Shown here: positions 7,725-15,850 of the stretch, one piece after another
Numbering within the stretch: position 1 is the stretch's first letter
Layout of the letters: every line of letters begins with the position of its first letter
From: Firmicutes bacterium UBA2058
GTDB taxonomy: Bacteria > Bacillota > Clostridia > Tissierellales > Sedimentibacteraceae
Length of the DNA stretch: 64,000 bases
Direction of reading: 5' to 3'
Assembly (NCBI GenBank): GCA_002332905.1
Contig: DDAM01000062.1
Coordinates: 1-64,000, forward strand
Program-made: the position numbers and the translations under genes
The notes under the pieces: generated by a model
What the model was told of the DNA's origin: nothing
The model's input: only the letters and a program-made list of their open reading frames with translations
Databases searched by the model: none

Positions 7725-8656
7725 TTATATGCTCCATTCAAAATTAATTCTGTTTCTTCAAATATTTCACTGATAATTTCATCTGCTGTTTGCTCTTTTT
7801 TCACCATCCCAGCAATTTGTCCAGCTAAAAAACATCCTCTTTTTTCATCACCGGCAACTGCTGCAAGTCTTAATGCACCTGCTCCCATAGCTTCAAGCTC
7901 ATCATCTGAGATGCTAGAATACTCTTTTTTAAAATACTCTTTAGAAAAAGGAGTTTTTAAGCTTCTGACAGGATGACCTAATCTTTTACCTGTGATTATA
8001 GTTGAAATATCTGTAGCTTTAAGAATTTTATCTTTATACACCTGATGTACTGAACATTCTTTGGCTACTAAAAAACGTGTACCTAACTGAACACCCTGTG
8101 CTCCCAACATGAACGCAGCACATACTCCTCTACCATCTGCTATCCCGCCAGCAGCTATAACTGGTATACTGACAGCATCGCATACTTGAGGAACTAAACT
8201 CATAGTAGTCAAATCGCCAACATGACCTCCGCTTTCTCCACCTTCAGCTATTACAGCACAAGCTCCTGACCTTTCGACAAGCTTTGCCATTGCAACTGAT
8301 GCAACAACAGGTATGACCATTATTCCAGCTTCAATCCATTTTTTCATATATTTTGATGGATTACCTGCTCCTGTAACAACAACAGGTATTTTTTCTTCAA
8401 TGATGATATCTGATATTTCGTCTGCGTGAGGGCTCATAAGCATAACATTTACACCAAATGGCTTGTTAGTTATTTGTCTTGCTATTCTAATTTGTTCCTT
8501 TAAGTAATCAGTTCCTGCATTCATAGCAGCTATTATCCCAAGTCCTCCAGAGTTAGATACAGCTGCTGCTAATCTTCCGTCAGCAATCCAAGCCATTCCA
8601 CCTTGAAATATAGGATACTTAATATCTAAAAGTTCACAAATTGATGTTTTTATCAT
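7712..8656 (-). CDS. fabK: Enoyl-ACP reductase II FabK (FMN-dependent)
   Basis: Flavin-dependent reduction of trans-2-enoyl-ACP, the last step of each elongation cycle. The 314-residue TIM-barrel protein of the nitronate monooxygenase/FabK family begins with KYPIFQGGMAWIAD and SGGLGIIAAMN, and contains the AEGGESGGHVG segment and the phosphate-binding IAAGGIADGRG. Its position inside a complete fab operon supports FabK over nitronate monooxygenase. An FMN enzyme of this type replaces FabI, so triclosan insensitivity of this step would be expected. Confidence 0.92.
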   Translation of the reverse strand: MIKTSICELLDIKYPIFQGGMAWIADGRLAAAVSNSGGLGIIAAMNAGTDYLKEQIRIARQITNKPFGVNVMLMSPHADEISDIIIEEKIPVVVTGAGNPSKYMKKWIEAGIMVIPVVASVAMAKLVERSGACAVIAEGGESGGHVGDLTTMSLVPQVCDAVSIPVIAAGGIADGRGVCAAFMLGAQGVQLGTRFLVAKECSVHQVYKDKILKATDISTIITGKRLGHPVRSLKTPFSKEYFKKEYSSISDDELEAMGAGALRLAAVAGDEKRGCFLAGQIAGMVKKEQTADEIISEIFEETELILNGAYKWVK

Positions 8657-8666
8657 GATATCTGTC

Positions 8667-8888
8667 CTATCCTAATTTTTTCTCTATGAATCTTAATAAA
8701 TCCCCAACTGTTGTTAATTTAACGTCTAATTGAAGCTCAGTTCCCAATTCTTCTTCTAATTCCATAACCATTTCAACAGTATCAAGTGAATCTATTCCTA
8801 AACTTTCAAAAGTTGTTTCCTCTTTAATTTCCTCAACATCACATTCTACATGCTCTGCTATAATTTTTGCTAATTTTTCTAAATTCAT
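8667..8888 (-). CDS. acpP: Acyl carrier protein
   Basis: A 73-residue, strongly acidic four-helix acyl carrier protein that carries the growing acyl chain on a phosphopantetheine arm. The attachment Ser34 lies in GIDSLDTVEM. GGAGG precedes the ATG. It sits between fabH and fabK in the operon. Confidence 0.96.
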   Translation of the reverse strand: MNLEKLAKIIAEHVECDVEEIKEETTFESLGIDSLDTVEMVMELEEELGTELQLDVKLTTVGDLLRFIEKKLG

Positions 8889-8967
8889 TTTATTCCTCCA
8901 AGATATATATTATTTTTAAATTTCTTTTTATTCGACATAATTCGATATTTAGTTAGACTATCTAATT

Positions 8968-9921
8968 TTACCACCTTAAAATACATGCTGCACTAGAAAG
9001 GCCTCCACCAAATGCGCATAATGCTAGATTGTCATCCTTATTTAATTTTCCCCCCCTATTTAATTCATCAAGAGCTATTGGTATACTTGCCGCAGATGTG
9101 TTCCCGTATCTATCAATGTTTACGTAAAACCTATCTTCTGGTATATTCAGCCTTTTCTTGGCTGCATCAATTATACGAATGTTAGCTTGATGTGGTACAA
9201 CCATAGCAATGTCTTCTTCAGATAAACCTGAATTAGCAATTATCTCTTTTAAATCCTTACACATTGAGTTTACAGCAAACTTATAGGTTTCTTGACCATT
9301 CATATATACAACAGGCTTATTTTCAGGTCCTTCATAAAATGGTGAATTTCCTGTTGGATTAGGTATTCTTATTACAGTGTCATCACCTATTGTATTTAGC
9401 TTTGAATAAATGTAGTTATCGCCAGTTCCAAGTAACATTGCACCAGCTCCATCTCCAAATATTACACACGTGCCACGATCTTCCCAATCTAAGATACGAC
9501 TCATACGTTCTGCGCCAATTACTAGCACTTTCTTTACTTTTTTTAGAGCAAAGAATCCTGCTGCAGTTTCCAACATAAATATAAAGGCACTGCAAGCTGC
9601 GTTAATATCCATTGCAGGACATGTAGCTTTTAAAAGCTTTTGTACACTACAAGCAAGTGATGGTGCTATATCCTCATTGCTCACAGTTGCACAGATTATC
9701 ATGTCAAGCTCTTCAGGTTTTGTATTGCTATTTTCTAAAGCCCTAAGTGCAGCTTCATACGCTAGATCAGCTGCGGTTTCAGTGGTACAAATATGACGTT
9801 TCTTTACACCTACTCTTTGAACAATCCAATCATCAGAAGTGTCCAAAAAGTTTGAAAGCTCATCATTTGTTACCACGCGGGGAGGAACGTAGCTCCCGGT
9901 ACCTAATACTTTAAAACTCAT
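8968..9921 (-). CDS. fabH: Beta-ketoacyl-ACP synthase III FabH
   Basis: Initiates fatty acid synthesis by condensing acyl-CoA with malonyl-ACP. Starting from MSFKVLGTGSY it has 317 residues, the usual length, with Cys110 in DINAACSAF, His in VVPHQANIRI and Asn in DRYGNTSAASIP. Three in-frame upstream ATG codons would add up to 12 residues, but none has a well-spaced ribosome site. The shared 18-base sequence just upstream also occurs before the eutT gene at 31190, so the real start is less certain than the family. Confidence 0.95.
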   Translation of the reverse strand: MSFKVLGTGSYVPPRVVTNDELSNFLDTSDDWIVQRVGVKKRHICTTETAADLAYEAALRALENSNTKPEELDMIICATVSNEDIAPSLACSVQKLLKATCPAMDINAACSAFIFMLETAAGFFALKKVKKVLVIGAERMSRILDWEDRGTCVIFGDGAGAMLLGTGDNYIYSKLNTIGDDTVIRIPNPTGNSPFYEGPENKPVVYMNGQETYKFAVNSMCKDLKEIIANSGLSEEDIAMVVPHQANIRIIDAAKKRLNIPEDRFYVNIDRYGNTSAASIPIALDELNRGGKLNKDDNLALCAFGGGLSSAACILRW

Positions 9922-9986
9922 TCTTATGCCCATGCCCTTTCTTGCACAAAAAACCATAAGAAACTTGTGTATGGGCTCGTTGCCCT
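9922..9986 (-). repeat. Complex inverted-repeat leader of fabH
   Basis: GCCCAT (9928-9933) pairs with ATGGGC (9971-9976). Between them, TTTCTT and CACAA pair with AAGAAA and TTGTG in interleaved order. The segment 9918-9935 is identical over 18 bases to 31187-31204, in front of eutT. It lies between fabT and fabH. Confidence 0.45.
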
Positions 9987-9995
9987 ATTTTTTTA

Positions 9996-10469
9996 TTATT
10001 CTTCATTTCTTATACCTTTTTCTCCAATACTTTTTTTAAAATAATTATTTAGTTTGTGAATTGCTTCTATAAGGTATTTAATCTCATCTTCATTTAGCTC
10101 TTTGCTTACCTCGTTAACCATATTCTTATGATACTGTTTGTGAATATCATCTATCTCACGACCTTTGTCTGTCAAAATAACATAAACAACTCTACCATCC
10201 TCTTGACAATTAAATTTCCTTACATATCCCTTTTTTTCAAGCTTATTTACTGCAATTGTAGCAGATGGTCGTGTTATACAAAGCTCTGAGGCAATTTTGC
10301 TTATAGTAACTCCATCTTCCTTACCTTTTCCTACACACTCAATTAAATGCATTTCATTAATTGAAAGACTGGTGTCACTAATAGTTTTTAAGCTTTCTTC
10401 CTCAAGTCGTAGTATATTACGATATGCTTTAACTAAAATATCATTTAACGCTTCTGCAAAAATGTCCAA
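9996..10469 (-). CDS. fabT: MarR-family regulator of fatty acid synthesis (FabT-like)
   Basis: A 157-residue winged-helix MarR-family regulator and first gene of the fab operon, which is where FabT sits in many Firmicutes. The DNA-binding domain is around residues 45-105 (TISKIASELCITRPSATIAVNKLEKKGYV, wing EDGRVVYVILTDKG). TTG 10469 is taken as the start because GGAGG lies 7 bases upstream. A longer in-frame reading from 10559 would translate the operator repeats into a KLDKLT repeat and is judged an artefact. FabT proteins repress fab genes with acyl-ACP as co-repressor; that this one does so is inference from position. Confidence 0.85.
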   Translation of the reverse strand: MDIFAEALNDILVKAYRNILRLEEESLKTISDTSLSINEMHLIECVGKGKEDGVTISKIASELCITRPSATIAVNKLEKKGYVRKFNCQEDGRVVYVILTDKGREIDDIHKQYHKNMVNEVSKELNEDEIKYLIEAIHKLNNYFKKSIGEKGIRNEE

Positions 10470-10491
10470 GATAATACCTCCATTTCTATAA

Positions 10492-10596
10492 GTTAGTTTA
10501 TCTAACTTTGTTAGTTTATCTAACTTTGTTAGTTTATCTAACTTTGTTAGTATGCCCAACTATGTTAGTTTATCCAACTTAGTTAGTTTGTCTAAC
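10492..10596. promoter_or_regulatory. Six tandem operator-like palindromes before fabT
   Basis: Six copies of GTTAGTTTATCTAAC or close variants start at 10492, 10510, 10528, 10546, 10564 and 10582, an exact 18-bp period. Copies 1-3 are identical. Copy 4 is degenerate, and copies 5 and 6 differ from the first three by one base each. Each is a GTTAG/CTAAC inverted repeat. The array fills the leader between the likely start of transcription and the fabT ribosome site. Binding by the adjacent MarR-family protein is the obvious inference. Confidence 0.75.
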
Positions 10597-10916
10597 TATT
10601 TATGTATTTTAATATATATTTTTAATTATGTCAATATTTATTTTTTTGACTTGTTTCAAGAATGTGTATTTTCTAACGAATATTATAATTCATGGAGCGT
10701 GGATTGTTTTTATTATTTTAATATGTGCGAAATGACATGGATACAAACAAAAAAACAACTCAGTAATTACAATTTCAATTGATAGATATATATTTGACAG
10801 GAATAAGAGTAATTAAAATCTAAATTTTGTTCTATAATTAAAAAAAAATAATTAAATTGTTTTACAACAAACATTGTGGTATATTATTAGGAAATAGTTT
10901 TTGCTTGGAGGTTATT
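10597..10916. other. Intergenic region between fabT and adenine deaminase
   Basis: This AT-rich divergent region holds the minus-strand fab promoter. On the plus side it has a TTGACA at 10794 and a TATAAT at 10833, which are too far apart to form one promoter. I see no riboswitch-like structure and no convincing gene. Confidence 0.4.
10606..10634 (-). promoter_or_regulatory. Promoter of the fab operon
   Basis: Read on the minus strand, TTGACA (10634-10629) and TAAAAT (10611-10606) are separated by 17 bp. The predicted start of transcription falls at the first operator copy, so the whole operator array would be transcribed as a leader. Confidence 0.65.
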
Positions 10917-12707
10917 TTGAATAAAAGATATGAACTATATCAAGTTACACGTGATTTATCCAATACCGCAATGGGTATTACAAAGGCTGATATGGTAATA
11001 AGAAATGTGAAGCTTGTAAATGTTAATACAGCTGAAATAATAGAAAATATTGATATAGCAATAAAAAAGGGTAGGATTGCGCTAGTTGGTGACGCAAGTC
11101 ACACTATAGGTAAAAAAACTACTATAATTGATGGTACTGGATACTATGCAACTCCTGGCTTTATTGATACGCATATACATGTTGAAAGCAGCATGTTAAC
11201 TGTTAAAGAGTACGCAAAATGCGTATGTGTTCATGGTACAACAACTATTTACATGGATCCTCATGAAATAACTAATGTACTAGGATTTGATGGAATGAAG
11301 CTGATGATTGAGGATGGAGAAAATTTACCATTACGGGTTTATTCAACTGTTCCCTCATGTGTACCAGCATGTCCTGGATTTGAAGATACAGGCGCAGTCA
11401 TAGGTCCTAAGGAAATAAAAAAGGCCATGAAATTTAAAGAAGTAAAAGGTCTCGGTGAAATGATGAACTATCCTGGTGTTCTCTCAGGTGATAAGAGCAT
11501 ACATAAGGAAATAGAAATAACACTAAAGGAAAACAAAATCGCTACAGGTCACTATCCAGCATTTGATAACAATGGATTAAATGCATATATAGCGACCGGA
11601 ATTAACTCTTGTCATGAAACAGTAACTAAGGAATCAGCTCTTGAGAAAATGCGCCTAGGAATGTATGTTCAGATGAGAGAGGGCTCTGCTTGGCATGATG
11701 TAGCAGAAACAGTAAAAAGCTTAACAGAAAATAATATAGATACTAGATTTGCAGTACTTGTAAGTGATGATACACATCCAGATACTCTACTGACAGATGG
11801 TCACTTAGACCACATAATAAGAAGAGCTATACAAGAAGGTGTAAAACCAATCACAGCAATACAAATGGCAACCATAAATGCTGCATTTTGTTTTGAAATG
11901 CAAAGAGATTTAGGTAGTATATCTCCAGGTAAATGGGCTGATATTAACCTTCTTAGTGATTTAGAAACTGTATCTGTTGATAAAGTTATATTTAATGGTG
12001 AGTTAGTTTCTGAAAATAAAAAGCTTCTAGTAGATGTACCTACAAGGGAGTATCCAGATTTTTCAAAAAATTCAATGAAACTAAAAAAAGAGCTAATTCC
12101 ATCTGACTTTGTTATTGAGGCTGACGGTGGAAGCAAAAATGTCAGAGTTATTGAAATTGTTGAAGCTAAAGCATACAATTATCAAAGAGTAATAGAAATG
12201 CCAGTTATAAATAATCAAATAAAGTCAGACACGGAAAATGATATAATAAAGGTTGCTGTTGTGGAAAGACATAATGCTACTGGATCAATCGGCAAGGGTT
12301 TTGTTAAAGGATTTGGATTTAAGTCTGGAGCTGTTGCTTCCACAGTTTCACATGATGCACATAATTTGACTATTATAGGAACAAATGATGAAGATATGGC
12401 TATAGCAGGAAATGCTCTATGCAAATGCGGCGGAGGTATGGTTGTTGTTGAAAATGGTGAAATAATAGCTATAAATCCTTTACCTATCGCTGGACTTATG
12501 AGCGATGAAAAAGCTGAAATTGTTGCTAAAAGAGTTCATAGTATTGAGCTTGGATGGAAAAAACTTGGATGTAATTTAATTTCTCCATTTATGACAAGTG
12601 CACTACTTGCATTAGCTGTAATTCCAGAACTTAGAATGACTAATCGTGGCTATATTGATTGCACTACTTTTAAAAGTGTAAGTATTTTTGCTAATTTTTC
12701 CAAATAA
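10917..12707 (+). CDS. ade: Adenine deaminase
   Basis: Deaminates adenine to hypoxanthine with release of ammonia, in purine salvage or catabolism. The 596-residue amidohydrolase-superfamily protein has the metal motif IDTHIHVESSML, the HGTTTIYMDPHEI segment, the VSDDTHPDTL Asp region and the C-terminal adenine deaminase domain with GGGMVVVENGEI. TTG 10917 is the likely start, since GGAGG lies 5 bases upstream; the 20 codons before it have no ribosome site. It is divergent from the fab operon and appears monocistronic. Confidence 0.93.
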   Translation: MNKRYELYQVTRDLSNTAMGITKADMVIRNVKLVNVNTAEIIENIDIAIKKGRIALVGDASHTIGKKTTIIDGTGYYATPGFIDTHIHVESSMLTVKEYAKCVCVHGTTTIYMDPHEITNVLGFDGMKLMIEDGENLPLRVYSTVPSCVPACPGFEDTGAVIGPKEIKKAMKFKEVKGLGEMMNYPGVLSGDKSIHKEIEITLKENKIATGHYPAFDNNGLNAYIATGINSCHETVTKESALEKMRLGMYVQMREGSAWHDVAETVKSLTENNIDTRFAVLVSDDTHPDTLLTDGHLDHIIRRAIQEGVKPITAIQMATINAAFCFEMQRDLGSISPGKWADINLLSDLETVSVDKVIFNGELVSENKKLLVDVPTREYPDFSKNSMKLKKELIPSDFVIEADGGSKNVRVIEIVEAKAYNYQRVIEMPVINNQIKSDTENDIIKVAVVERHNATGSIGKGFVKGFGFKSGAVASTVSHDAHNLTIIGTNDEDMAIAGNALCKCGGGMVVVENGEIIAINPLPIAGLMSDEKAEIVAKRVHSIELGWKKLGCNLISPFMTSALLALAVIPELRMTNRGYIDCTTFKSVSIFANFSK

Positions 12708-12830
12708 GTGTTGACAAATGTTAGATATAGGTCTAATATATAATTATAGACTTATAATTAATTTTATAGTTTATATACCTTTTAGTACATATTAGGTATT
12801 TAATAGTAAAAAAACTTAAACAATCCCTCA

Positions 12831-12873
12831 GAAAACGAGTCCCTATTGTAGGCGACTCGTTTTCACCTTTTTG
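12831..12873 (+). terminator. Terminator after adenine deaminase
   Basis: A 10-bp perfect stem GAAAACGAGT/ACTCGTTTTC (12831-12840 with 12855-12864) is followed by a T-rich tract. Confidence 0.8.
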
Positions 12874-12893
12874 TTAAATTTTTTATTATATTA

Positions 12894-12945
12894 GATGTAA
12901 AAAAAGAAAAGAGCTGTTGCTTATTTTTATTTACAACACCTCTAA
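12894..12945 (-). terminator. Terminator of the betaine reductase operon
   Basis: On the minus strand, AGAG-GT-GTTG pairs with CAAC-AG-CTCT and is followed by TTTCTTTTTTT. Flanking ATTAGAT/ATCTAAT arms extend the inverted repeat. It lies directly downstream of the transporter stop. Confidence 0.65.
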
Positions 12946-12960
12946 TCTAATATTTAAATT

Positions 12961-14463
12961 TTATACCTTCTCTTTTTTTAAGGCCTTAATCAATGAGACA
13001 CATGCAAATATCATTATAAAAATAAATGGAAATGCAGCTATAATTGAAATAGTTTGAAGAGGTTTTAATCCGCCTGCTATTAATAATCCAATTGCTAGTA
13101 ATGATTGTACAACACCCCAAACTACTTTTTTACTATTTGGTGGATTTAGGCTACCCTCTGTAGAAAGCATTGATAAAACAAAAGTACCTGAATTAGCTGA
13201 TGTTACAAAGAATGTACATACTAATATCATTGATATTATCGAAAGTATTTTGCCTAAAGGGTAATTTTCCATAACAATAAATAAAGCTGTTTCAGGTGAA
13301 GATACTATTTTACTCATAACTTCTGTTGATAGCGTACCTTCTATACCAAGATTTATACCAAGACTTCCAAATATTGCAAACCATATCATAGAACCTATTG
13401 CAGGAGCTAAAACCACACCGAATATAAATTCTTTTATTGTTCTACCTTTTGAAATTCTAGCTATAAATGCACCTACAAATGGTGCCCATGCTATCCACCA
13501 AGCCCAATAAAATATTCTCCAAGCATTTACCCAGCCATTATCTCCGTACGTATTAGTATACAAGCTATCACTTACAAAATTTCCTATATACTGTCCTAAT
13601 CCATTTACAAAGCTATCTATCATATTTAATCTTGGTCCTATAATAACAGCAACTACCATAAGTCCAAATGCTAAGTATAAATTAATGTCTGAAACTACTT
13701 TTATTCCTTTTTCAATTCCAGCAACAGCGGACCATATATAAACTACACTAAAAATAACAATAATAATTATTTGAATCAATAAAGTTTCTGGTATTCCAAA
13801 CAAATAATTTATTCCATTATTTATCTGTAAAACACCAAGTCCAAGAGATGTAGTTACACCTGCTACTGTTGCAAATATAGCTAAAATATCTATAGTCTTT
13901 CCTATTGGTCCTTTTACACCTTTTTCACCAATTAATGGCTCAAAAATGCTACTGATAAGTCCCGGTTTACCTTTTCTAAATTGAAAATATGCTAAAGCCA
14001 GACCTATAATGCAATAATTTGCCCATGGATGAATTCCCCAATGCATGAATGATGTTTTCATGGCAAAATCTGCGGCTTCAGAGGTTCCAGGTTCTAATCC
14101 CATTGGAGCTACAAAATGTGACAAGGGCTCTGCCACTCCCCAAAACACAAGTCCAACCCCCATGCCTGCACCAAAAAGCATAGCGAACCAAGAAATAGTA
14201 TTATATTCAGGCTTAGAATCATCTGGACCTAATTTTATCTTTCCATATTTGCTAAATGCAATAAATATACAAAATCCAACAAATGCAGTCATTGATACTA
14301 GATAACTCCATCCAAAATCTACTGTTAATATAGAAAATATTTTATCGGAGAAGCTAGTGAAGCTATCCTTTAAAAAAATTGACCAAACAGCTATAACTGC
14401 AGTAATTATCAATGAAATTATATATACACTATTACTTTTTTTAGTAGTTTGATTACTATTCAA
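12961..14463 (-). CDS. grdT: BCCT-family betaine transporter
   Basis: A 500-residue, 12-helix transporter of the betaine/carnitine/choline family. It has the family signature around WAWWIAWAPFVGAFIARISKGRT, including the Trp cluster used for trimethylammonium binding, and GAGMGVGLVFWGVAEP near residue 95. The TTG start is 8 bases after GGAGG. It follows grdI and grdH in the same orientation, so betaine uptake for reductive fermentation is its likely job rather than osmoprotection. A 12-bp perfect hairpin lies just upstream of its ribosome site. Confidence 0.9.
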   Translation of the reverse strand: MNSNQTTKKSNSVYIISLIITAVIAVWSIFLKDSFTSFSDKIFSILTVDFGWSYLVSMTAFVGFCIFIAFSKYGKIKLGPDDSKPEYNTISWFAMLFGAGMGVGLVFWGVAEPLSHFVAPMGLEPGTSEAADFAMKTSFMHWGIHPWANYCIIGLALAYFQFRKGKPGLISSIFEPLIGEKGVKGPIGKTIDILAIFATVAGVTTSLGLGVLQINNGINYLFGIPETLLIQIIIIVIFSVVYIWSAVAGIEKGIKVVSDINLYLAFGLMVVAVIIGPRLNMIDSFVNGLGQYIGNFVSDSLYTNTYGDNGWVNAWRIFYWAWWIAWAPFVGAFIARISKGRTIKEFIFGVVLAPAIGSMIWFAIFGSLGINLGIEGTLSTEVMSKIVSSPETALFIVMENYPLGKILSIISMILVCTFFVTSANSGTFVLSMLSTEGSLNPPNSKKVVWGVVQSLLAIGLLIAGGLKPLQTISIIAAFPFIFIMIFACVSLIKALKKEKV

Positions 14464-14472
14464 AAGGTTTTC

Positions 14473-14515
14473 CTCCTTTGTGATACTGATGCAAAATAAA
14501 AATATTTTGCATCAG
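14473..14515 (-). repeat. 12-bp hairpin in front of the transporter ribosome site
   Basis: On the minus strand, CTGATGCAAAAT and ATTTTGCATCAG (14486-14497 with 14504-14515) form a perfect 12-bp stem, followed by TATCACAAAGGAGG. It sits between the grdH stop and the transporter start and could attenuate or stabilise the downstream message. It belongs to the group of hairpins that run into a ribosome site. Confidence 0.6.
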
Positions 14516-14528
14516 ATAGATTAAACTG

Positions 14529-15839
14529 TTATATTTTTACTTTAAAAACTGTTTGCTCATCGATATCAGTAGCTAATGCGTCTAATGCCACACCAACTCT
14601 GTGATATCTAAGTTTCCATTGTTCTTCCTTTGTAGTACTAGGATCTCCTAAAGGATACGGTATTGAGATAGTAGGAACTATTCTATTAGATCCAACTGTT
14701 TTTGCAACAGGAATTAAGTTACACATTTGAACTATAGGGAAACCTGCTCTTTCAAACTCTTTAACCATCGTTGCGCCGCAACGTGTACAAGTACCTCAGG
14801 TAGATACCATTATAATAGCGTCAACATTATCCTTTTGTAAATATGGAATTATCTCCTTTGCCATTCTTTGAGCTTCTGCTTGTGTAGTTCCTGTACCTAC
14901 TGTAGTATAGAAGTAGTTATGCAAAGAACCGAATTTCCCTTCTTTTTCATATGCTCTTAAAGCATCTATTGGTGTAATAACATCTGGATCTGCATCAGCC
15001 GCTGCTGGGTCAAATCCAGCGTGTATTGTTTTAAATACTCCACCCTCTAAACCATCCATATTGCTTATATCATATCTTCCCCATCTTGTAGCAGAAGCTG
15101 ATTGTATTTTGTCTGGATTATCAACTGGTACAATTCCTCCTGTATTTACTAAAGCTATTTTTACCTTTGTTAAATCTTTTATAGCAGGAGCAATTGGTAC
15201 TCTATCTAGTTTAGGTATTGGTAGTTCAGAAACATATTCCTTACCATTAATTTTCATTAAAAACATATCTACAACTCTATCAGCTGCAGTAATCTTAGAG
15301 TCTAACCAAACTTGATGTCTTATTCCTCTTTCATAGTAACCTTCTTCGATAGGACCTAAAATTTCTTTACCATTAATAATCTTATTTGCTAGTTTTGATA
15401 ATGCTTCTATGTCTTTTTTCATTTTAGCAGCACTATTTCCGCCAATCATAATGTACATGTCTTTTTTAAACATTTCTACTCCAGGATTTTCTATGTGCAT
15501 TGAAGTTATAACAGGTACATTAAATTCTTTTTTTACAGCCTTACATATATGTCCACAAGCTACACCATATCTTCCAGCTTGAAAAGCTGGTCCAGCCACA
15601 AATATATCAAATTCTATGTTTCTTAATTCTTTAATTATTGTATCTATTGCTTCTTCAGTATTTGAACCCATAAAGTTATCACCACATATAATTGTGTGTG
15701 TAACCTCTGCATCTAATTCGCTATTTAATTGAATTGCAGGTCCTACTAATTTATCAACTATTATAGGTGCAAAATCAGCTTTATCTTCTCCACCTATTTG
15801 TCCGAAGAATTGATTTAAATACATTACTGCCTTTTTCAT
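14529..15839 (-). CDS. grdH: Betaine reductase selenoprotein B subunit GrdH (in-frame UGA)
   Basis: Substrate-specific subunit of betaine reductase, which cleaves betaine to trimethylamine and passes an acetyl carbon to the selenoprotein A/C system. The full 436-residue reading crosses an in-frame TGA at 14798-14796, giving VST-Sec-GTCTRCG, the GrdB/GrdF/GrdH family Sec-x-x-Cys context. Conventional gene finding would split it into 347- and 79-residue pieces. GGAGG precedes the ATG. The proprotein partner grdI is 11 bases upstream and a BCCT transporter is downstream, so betaine is favoured over glycine or sarcosine as substrate. Confidence 0.93.
14763..14798 (-). other. Selenocysteine UGA codon and candidate SECIS hairpin
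   Basis: Twelve bases after the TGA, on the coding strand, CGTTGC-GGC-GCAACG forms a 6-bp stem with a 3-base loop (14769-14783). It is far more GC-rich than its surroundings. Bacterial SECIS elements sit immediately downstream of the UGA and are read by SelB. The stem must also encode the conserved Thr-Arg-Cys-Gly stretch, so part of it may be coding constraint. Confidence 0.65.
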
Positions 15840-15850
15840 TATAGAACCTC

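Noticed and set aside
10492..10596. CRISPR-like array before fabT
   Set aside because: The period is 18 bp with only 3-base gaps between palindromes, so there are no spacers. It reads as tandem operators.
10552..10782. 76-residue plus-strand frame in the fabT-ade intergenic region
   Set aside because: It overlaps the fab promoter and operator array, has AT-driven composition and no ribosome site.
10794..10838. Promoter for adenine deaminase from TTGACA and TATAAT
   Set aside because: The two boxes are 33 bp apart, too far for a sigma-A promoter. Each may belong to a different weak promoter.
14529..15839. grdH as a pseudogene broken by a stop
   Set aside because: The UGA is in the known selenocysteine context of this family, with Cys three and six residues later, and the reading frame is intact on both sides.
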